A DNA stretch of 64,000 nucleotides, taken from contig JAQFVV010006271.1 of assembly GCA_028023455.1 (NCBI GenBank), positions 751,795 through 815,794 on the forward strand, written 5' to 3'. Shown piece by piece: positions 59,688-64,000 of this stretch. Source of the DNA: Epiperipatus broadwayi. Its lineage: Eukaryota > Onychophora > Udeonychophora > Euonychophora > Peripatidae. Made by a program: the position numbers and the translations under genes. Within the stretch, counting starts at the first letter, position 1. Each line of letters opens with the position of its first letter. A model generated the notes under the pieces. The model did not search any database, was not told where the DNA came from, and worked only from the letters and a program-made list of their open reading frames with translations.

Positions 59688-61280
59688 AACATTCAAATGA
59701 TGTCCAACAGAATTTGATTATATTTCAATTAAATATATATATGCTTGAAGATTATAATGCACATAATAGACTCATCATAGGAAATGATAATCGATTAGTA
59801 AATTATATAATGTGTACTAATGCAAAACTAAAAACACAAAAACTATTAAAGAAGGCAAAAATAACAGATTAGATTTATAACCTCCAGACTCACTCTTGCT
59901 AATTGTTTGAAAACATTGGCAAATGTTGGAAGTATTTAAAATGTAAAAAGACGTATGTGAAATTATTCTAGTAAAAACTGCAAGATAATTGGTATAAAAA
60001 ACAACAGCAGCAACTCTCCAATAAATTTTCTACAGAAATAAGGCAGTATACAAAAAAAAAAAGAAGGAAAGCAAAAGTAATTTGAAATGATCCCTTAAGA
60101 AGAATTGAATGGCTAGTTTTATAAAGATCTGAAAAAGAGTTAATTGCCAAAAACTCTATAGACAGAATAAGATTCAAAAGTATAAAACAATAATTTTGAT
60201 ATTGGACGAAGAAATATTTCTCAATGAATAGAAAATATGGAACTATTACTAAAATTCAAGAAAGGATGACAATTAATATGTCTAAATGTTCTATAAACTA
60301 TTACATGTAATAAAGAACAAAAAAAATATATTTTTCTCTCTAATTATGACAAATATATTGATATGAGATATGCAATTAAATCGACAAAGAAATAAAAAAT
60401 CGAATTATTAATAATTTCTTATAAAAATTAGGTGAAGAAATCTATAAGAAAATTTGGCACAATTATATAGAAAATGTTTGAGTCATAAAAATATCAGATT
60501 TTTGCAATATAACAGTAATATTGAAGTTTAAGAAAGATGATAAGGAGAATATTCAAATTTGTAGACCTATCAGTCTTTCCTATAAAATCTTTACCAAGAT
60601 AATTTTAAGTCTTTTACTGCAAAATTTGGATTCTGAAAAAAATCAACAGAACAAGCTGGATGTAAATGTAATTTTAGCACAAAGAACCATTTCCAAATAT
60701 TCAAGAAATATATACAAGGGATTAATGAGTATGAGTTACCCATTACACTTTAAGATTATAGATTGTAAAAAGTCATTTAATTCTATAATTATATGTATTG
60801 TAATTAATTATTGAAACATCAATGTATTATATACCCAAGAAATTGTTATATACTGATGTTTGTTTTTTAAAAATATAGAAGCAATTATTAGATGAAATGA
60901 TGACAATAAAAAAATTAACATTTATTAGGGCATAGAAGCAAGTAACTTCACAGCTAAAAATTTTTTATAGTGGTTTTATGATAATTATTTTATGAATTAA
61001 AATGAAAAACTAATAGAATAAAATATATAAGGATTATTTAAATCGTCTACATTTAGAAGTCTCAGACTTTCAGGAAATGTAAAAATTATCAAATTAATTT
61101 AAGAATGTAAAAGTAAAAATAAATACTAAAAAGTACATCTAATGATCAATAGATTTTGTTAGAGAAAATATAGCCTGCTAATCATTAATTAGAAATAGTT
61201 AACAACAAATACTTTGGTTTGGGTAGATTATTAATATAGATCGAAACATAATGAATAAAACTAATAGTATAAATTAATAT
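59688..61280 (+). mobile_element. RTE LINE copy, right part (linker and RT)
   Basis: Resumes the copy cut at 54,379. Linker pieces occur at 59,770-60,170 (TNAKLKTQKLLKKAKIT, FENIGKCWKYLK), then the start of the RT (60,521-60,814): KKDDKENIQICRPISL, KIFTKIILSLLLQNLDSE and the degraded motif A region PLHFKIIDCKKSFNSII. Beyond 60,820 only scraps resembling the post-FADD and tail regions remain. Together with the left part this is a nearly full-length but heavily decayed element, more decayed than the copy at 3.4 kb. Confidence 0.75.
60521..60814 (+). pseudogene. RTE reverse transcriptase N-terminal fragment
   Basis: A 97-codon open stretch that starts mid-domain. It contains the RPISL block that opens the RT domain of non-LTR elements and KIFTKIIL after it. 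The segment corresponding to the QAGFR/IDH motif is degraded, and the motif-A aspartate is followed by CKKSFNS where family members read YEKAFDS. Stops follow immediately. Confidence 0.7.
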
Positions 61281-61465
61281 TAAATGATAATATGATTGTC
61301 TTTATTGTAAACGTCTACCCATAAGCTTGTTCTATAATTCACACATGTATACATTCTTTCCCACAGCTTTGAGTAAGTATATTTATGAGCATGGGATAAA
61401 TTTCATTTCAAGTGCCAATCTTACACTTTGATAAGAATTATACTCATCGAAAACATAAATAAGGG

Positions 61466-61503
<38 letters not shown>

Positions 61504-62258
61504 CAGCGCGTCCAGACTAGCTCAATCTCAAGGTCTGGGGAACATGGTCTAACTAGAGAACAAAGCAAAGACAATTCCAGATTACATCACCTATATCTAC
61601 GTATACCACACTATAATTTACCTGTTATAAATCTATTATTGTAGCCCAGAGGTTATAACAAAATTAAGCTATATGCTACTATTCTAGTTACCATTAAATT
61701 CTAATTTTTATACACACATATACATATATTAATATTCATGTGCACAACCCATTTATTCTGATACACACATATATGATTCATATATATATCAATGAAAGAG
61801 TGCAATTACACATCAGAGTTGTTTATTTAATGTTTTTATTTTATTTAATTTAAACCAAGATTTATTACGGTATTTATTATAGAAGTAACATGAGTCCCTT
61901 CATTACTATGCATTTATTGAACACATATATAGAGACAGGGTCAATTTACCTTAATTACGATCGAATGTCCATGTGGTCAAAGATAACAGTCTGCACATTT
62001 ATAATTCTAAAGAAATACTGGCCTTATTGATATTTGTTGATCCTAAGGATGGTAAACAGTCTGCTATGTGATATGCCAAATAGTTAATCATAGAGGTGGA
62101 GTAGGTGATTTCACTTGCTTAAGAGGTCCAAGTTGTCGAAGGTGCTTCGCCGCCATTACACTTGATAGATTTTAAACAGCGAATTTAATAAATCCGATTC
62201 AGGTGAGTTCTACAATAACAATCCACTGGACTGATATAACGAAACCCACACTATTTAA
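61281..62258. other. Non-coding stretch with a (TA)n tract
   Basis: Contains a (TA)15 tract (61,471-61,500) followed directly by GGGCAGCGCGTCC and a GC-richer patch to about 61,560, which may be the edge of an unrecognised repeat. A GC-richer patch at 62,090-62,200 ends CAGGTGAGT, a good splice-donor match, but no exon could be supported. Confidence 0.4.
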
Positions 62259-62510
62259 TTACCTCAACATTTTGATGGGAATATTAATAAAACTTCTTAA
62301 TTGTACGTTAATACAATCTGAAATCCGAGCCACGTCTTTCTCTTTCCATCTAATCACTACTATATCTTTTCGAGAGCAACATAGTTCTTTTCTTTTACAC
62401 TCTTTAACCTCACATTTTCCCTTGTATACTCTGTATACTCGTATGCCACAGACCAGATCTTCCATTGTTTCCAAAATACCAACCTGACCAGTTCTCAGAC
62501 TTCTTGACAA
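62259..62510 (-). pseudogene. Possible piggyBac-type transposase fragment
   Basis: An 83-codon minus ORF. Residues about 20-65 follow the order of the piggyBac transposase segment CGTVR.NR...W.DKRDV..IST: CGIRVYRVYKG, a Lys/Glu-rich stretch with paired cysteines (ELCCSRKD), then IVVIRWKEKDVARISDCIN. One residue of the usual W-K-D-K-R-D-V is missing. The catalytic aspartates lie outside this part and were not found nearby. No terminal repeats or TTAA sites could be assigned. If correct, it is an internal piece of a cut-and-paste transposase; a chance resemblance is possible. Confidence 0.42.
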
Positions 62511-62540
62511 CAGTCACTAACTCAAACTGCCCGCAGCAAC

Positions 62541-62624
62541 TGATTCATTTCTATTTCTGTAGCTTTATATGTTCAACAGAACTGATTAATTTCTATTTCT
62601 GTAGCTTTATATGTTCAATAGATT
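62541..62624. repeat. Tandem duplication, two 42-base units
   Basis: Units start at 62,541 and 62,583 (TGATT(C/A)ATTTCTATTTCTG) and differ at very few positions, so the duplication is recent. Confidence 0.92.
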
Positions 62625-62867
62625 CATCAAGAAACGTGTGTTACCACCAATATTATTAAAATGTAGAATTTAAAAAAATTAACGAACAACAAAATATATA
62701 TGTATAATCAATAACAAATTTATACAACTCTGTATATAATTGCCTCCTGTCAATCTCACATATAACCATTAATACATATACACACCTTATAATAACACAC
62801 ATACAATGATATTTATATAAGCATACAGTCCATCCTTTAACAGATTACGTATACTTTCACACTCTTT

Positions 62868-62996
62868 GTAACAGGGTTCGAATGACTATTTATATATATA
62901 TATATCTTTTCGCATATACACAGCCACTCAATATCAACACTCACAATTAACATTGTACATTGCATTATCTCTTGTATTTGAACCCTGTCTGTTACA
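62868..62996 (-). repeat. Probable start of element D 3' LTR, with inverted GTAACAGGGTTC
   Basis: On the minus strand TGTAACAGACAGGGTTCAAA begins at 62,996 just after a purine tract. The same motif reappears inverted at about 62,870 (GTAACAGGGTTCGAAT on the plus strand). The LTR would run leftward; its far end could not be found. The TGTAAC start is shared with the edges of element A. Confidence 0.5.
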
Positions 62997-63005
62997 TACC
63001 CCCCT
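62997..63005 (-). promoter_or_regulatory. Candidate polypurine tract of element D
   Basis: On the minus strand AGGGGGGTA lies between the gag-derived region and TGTAAC, the position of a gypsy plus-strand primer. Confidence 0.55.
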
Positions 63006-63049
63006 GGTGCAATAGCCTTCAAATACCTTCTGTGTATTTGAACAGCTTC

Positions 63050-64000
63050 TTAAATGCCTCTTTTCTATCCCTTATCCCCATTGGTACCACCTTTCTGTTT
63101 CAGTCGCCACAGCCCCTTTCCTTGGTCAAACTTTGGCTTATCTGGCAGACGACGAGCTTCTGGTTCATTTTGCCATCTCAGTCTGTGACTATTGTAACCA
63201 CCTTTTCTATGCATGGAATCCCCACTAGCATATCCTTCTTCCATCCCAAACTTAATACTTTGCTGATCTTGAACTTCCTTCCCTCACTCCAATGGTATGT
63301 TATGGTCATATATACTCATGTCCAGAGCATTAAGCAGCTCTGCCATTTCTCTGATGGATGCCTTCCTCACTCCCAACATCATTCTTACCACACATTCATA
63401 GGCATATTGTGCCTTACAATTCGAATGATATGGTTTTCTGATAAATGACACATGTCCAGTGTCCTCAGTTTGCCACTTGGCAATGAAAGAACTGAGAAAT
63501 TTTCTTTCTTCCCTTCCTCATATTTCTCTCGCATCATTTGGTACTGCGCAAGTTTCTGGCGATCTTCTGACCAGAAAGTCTCTCATATCTTCTTCTGGTA
63601 CTCCTCAAAGGTTGTGGGTTGTTGGGACAATGAGTCTCACCATGCTTGGGCATTCCTGCTTAGATGACTGTATGCTACCACTAATTTACCCTCCTCTGGC
63701 ATGAAATTCATGCCAAAGTATCTTCGTAGGCTTTGCAGGTGTTCCACAGGAGCTTCCCCCATTTGTCCTTCAAACTGCCATATCTTTAAGAAGTGGTTCA
63801 CGTGGGTGTGTATTGCCATACCCATATTCTCCAGTCTTTCAGTCTCACCCGTCTTTGGCCTCTGTTGTATATTCTTCTCTTTCATCTAAACCTTCTTCTA
63901 CTTCTTTATCGTCAGACTTCTCTGCCCTTTCCTTGCTTTCTATCCCCAGTCTTCATTTTATCTCCTGAAATCTCAGTTCGAACCTCTCATCCATCTCCTG
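63050..64000 (-). pseudogene. Element D: Ty3/gypsy gag remnant, runs off the window
   Basis: On the minus strand from the right edge: a charged coiled-coil-like N-terminus (MDERFELRFQEIK), then the capsid-type Gag domain (IWQFEGQMGEAPVEHLQSL, EEGKLVVAYSHLSRNAQAW, a stop where a second Trp is expected at about 63,638, then DSLSQQPTTFEEYQKK, ETFWSEDRQKLAQYQMM, KYEEGKKENF). This is the retrotransposon Gag pattern AWW-x-SL...TFEEF...RF. Shifts follow near 63,490 and 63,380. Downstream come a basic region and then the purine tract near 63,000, with no protease or RT between. The element is gag-only or internally deleted. It is interrupted and the 5' end lies outside the window. Confidence 0.75.

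Noticed and set aside
62150-62220. First exon ending at CAG/GTGAGT
   Set aside because: A good donor match alone, with no coding frame or acceptor to pair with it.
63452-63889. Plus-strand ORFs of 62-81 codons at the right edge
   Set aside because: Antisense to the gypsy gag domain readable on the minus strand.
1-64000. CRISPR arrays, bacterial operons, rRNA genes
   Set aside because: No regularly spaced identical repeats with unique spacers, no ribosome-binding-site-led gene clusters and no rRNA-like GC-rich blocks.

Overview
This 64 kb window is very A+T-rich (about three quarters by eye), full of microsatellites and built almost entirely of transposable elements and their remains. It has no operons, Shine-Dalgarno sites or long gene ORFs. 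It reads as repeat-dense DNA from the nuclear genome of an invertebrate animal. The species cannot be fixed from the sequence. The mix of RTE-type LINEs, an R1/R2-like LINE of a kind familiar from arthropods (ticks among them), Ty3/gypsy elements, hAT and piggyBac-like DNA transposons and a tRNA-derived SINE fits an arthropod or another invertebrate. No host protein-coding exon could be identified with confidence.

Layout, left to right. 0-19 kb: a small MITE-like inverted repeat (about 0.3-0.57 kb), a decayed RTE LINE (3.35-4.73 kb), an unusual inverted-repeat block with hammerhead-like motifs (6.25-8.87 kb), an antisense RTE remnant carrying a SINE with a clean 14-bp target duplication (8.85-10.55 kb), a second SINE copy (12.2 kb), a dispersed direct repeat, a complete non-autonomous hAT-type element with an 8-bp target duplication (14.62-15.79 kb), an unrecognised 145-codon ORF and a foldback hairpin.

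19-33.5 kb: a three-level nest. LTR element A (minus strand, about 1.93-kb LTRs, gag-like remnants, tRNA-Lys-type primer site) sits in an (AT)n tract. Its right LTR is split by LTR element B (plus strand, 2.58-kb LTRs about 1% different, one 391-codon ORF, TSD ATAC) and by a 5'-truncated LINE. Removing both inserts restores an LTR of the expected length.

33.5-53.8 kb: mostly featureless AT-rich DNA with a faint LINE remnant, a 36-kb foldback, a 1.69-kb TIR transposon (37.45-39.13 kb), a large diverged foldback (44.2-45.3 kb) and (TA)n tracts that abut apparent repeat boundaries.

53.8-61.3 kb: an RTE LINE copy split by a complete but dead Ty3/gypsy element C (54,380-59,687, minus strand, TSD AACAT), with gag, protease, RT, RNase H and integrase all recognisable and broken by stops and frameshifts; the third catalytic residue of the integrase is replaced. 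61.3-64 kb: a piggyBac-like transposase fragment and a further gypsy gag element D running off the right edge.

The elements do not work together as a pathway. The window is a record of successive insertions: RTE copies and A are older, C landed inside an RTE copy, and B is the youngest. Three of the four LTR elements (A, B and the visible part of D) show only gag-like coding and no polymerase, suggesting gag-only elements mobilised by partners elsewhere.
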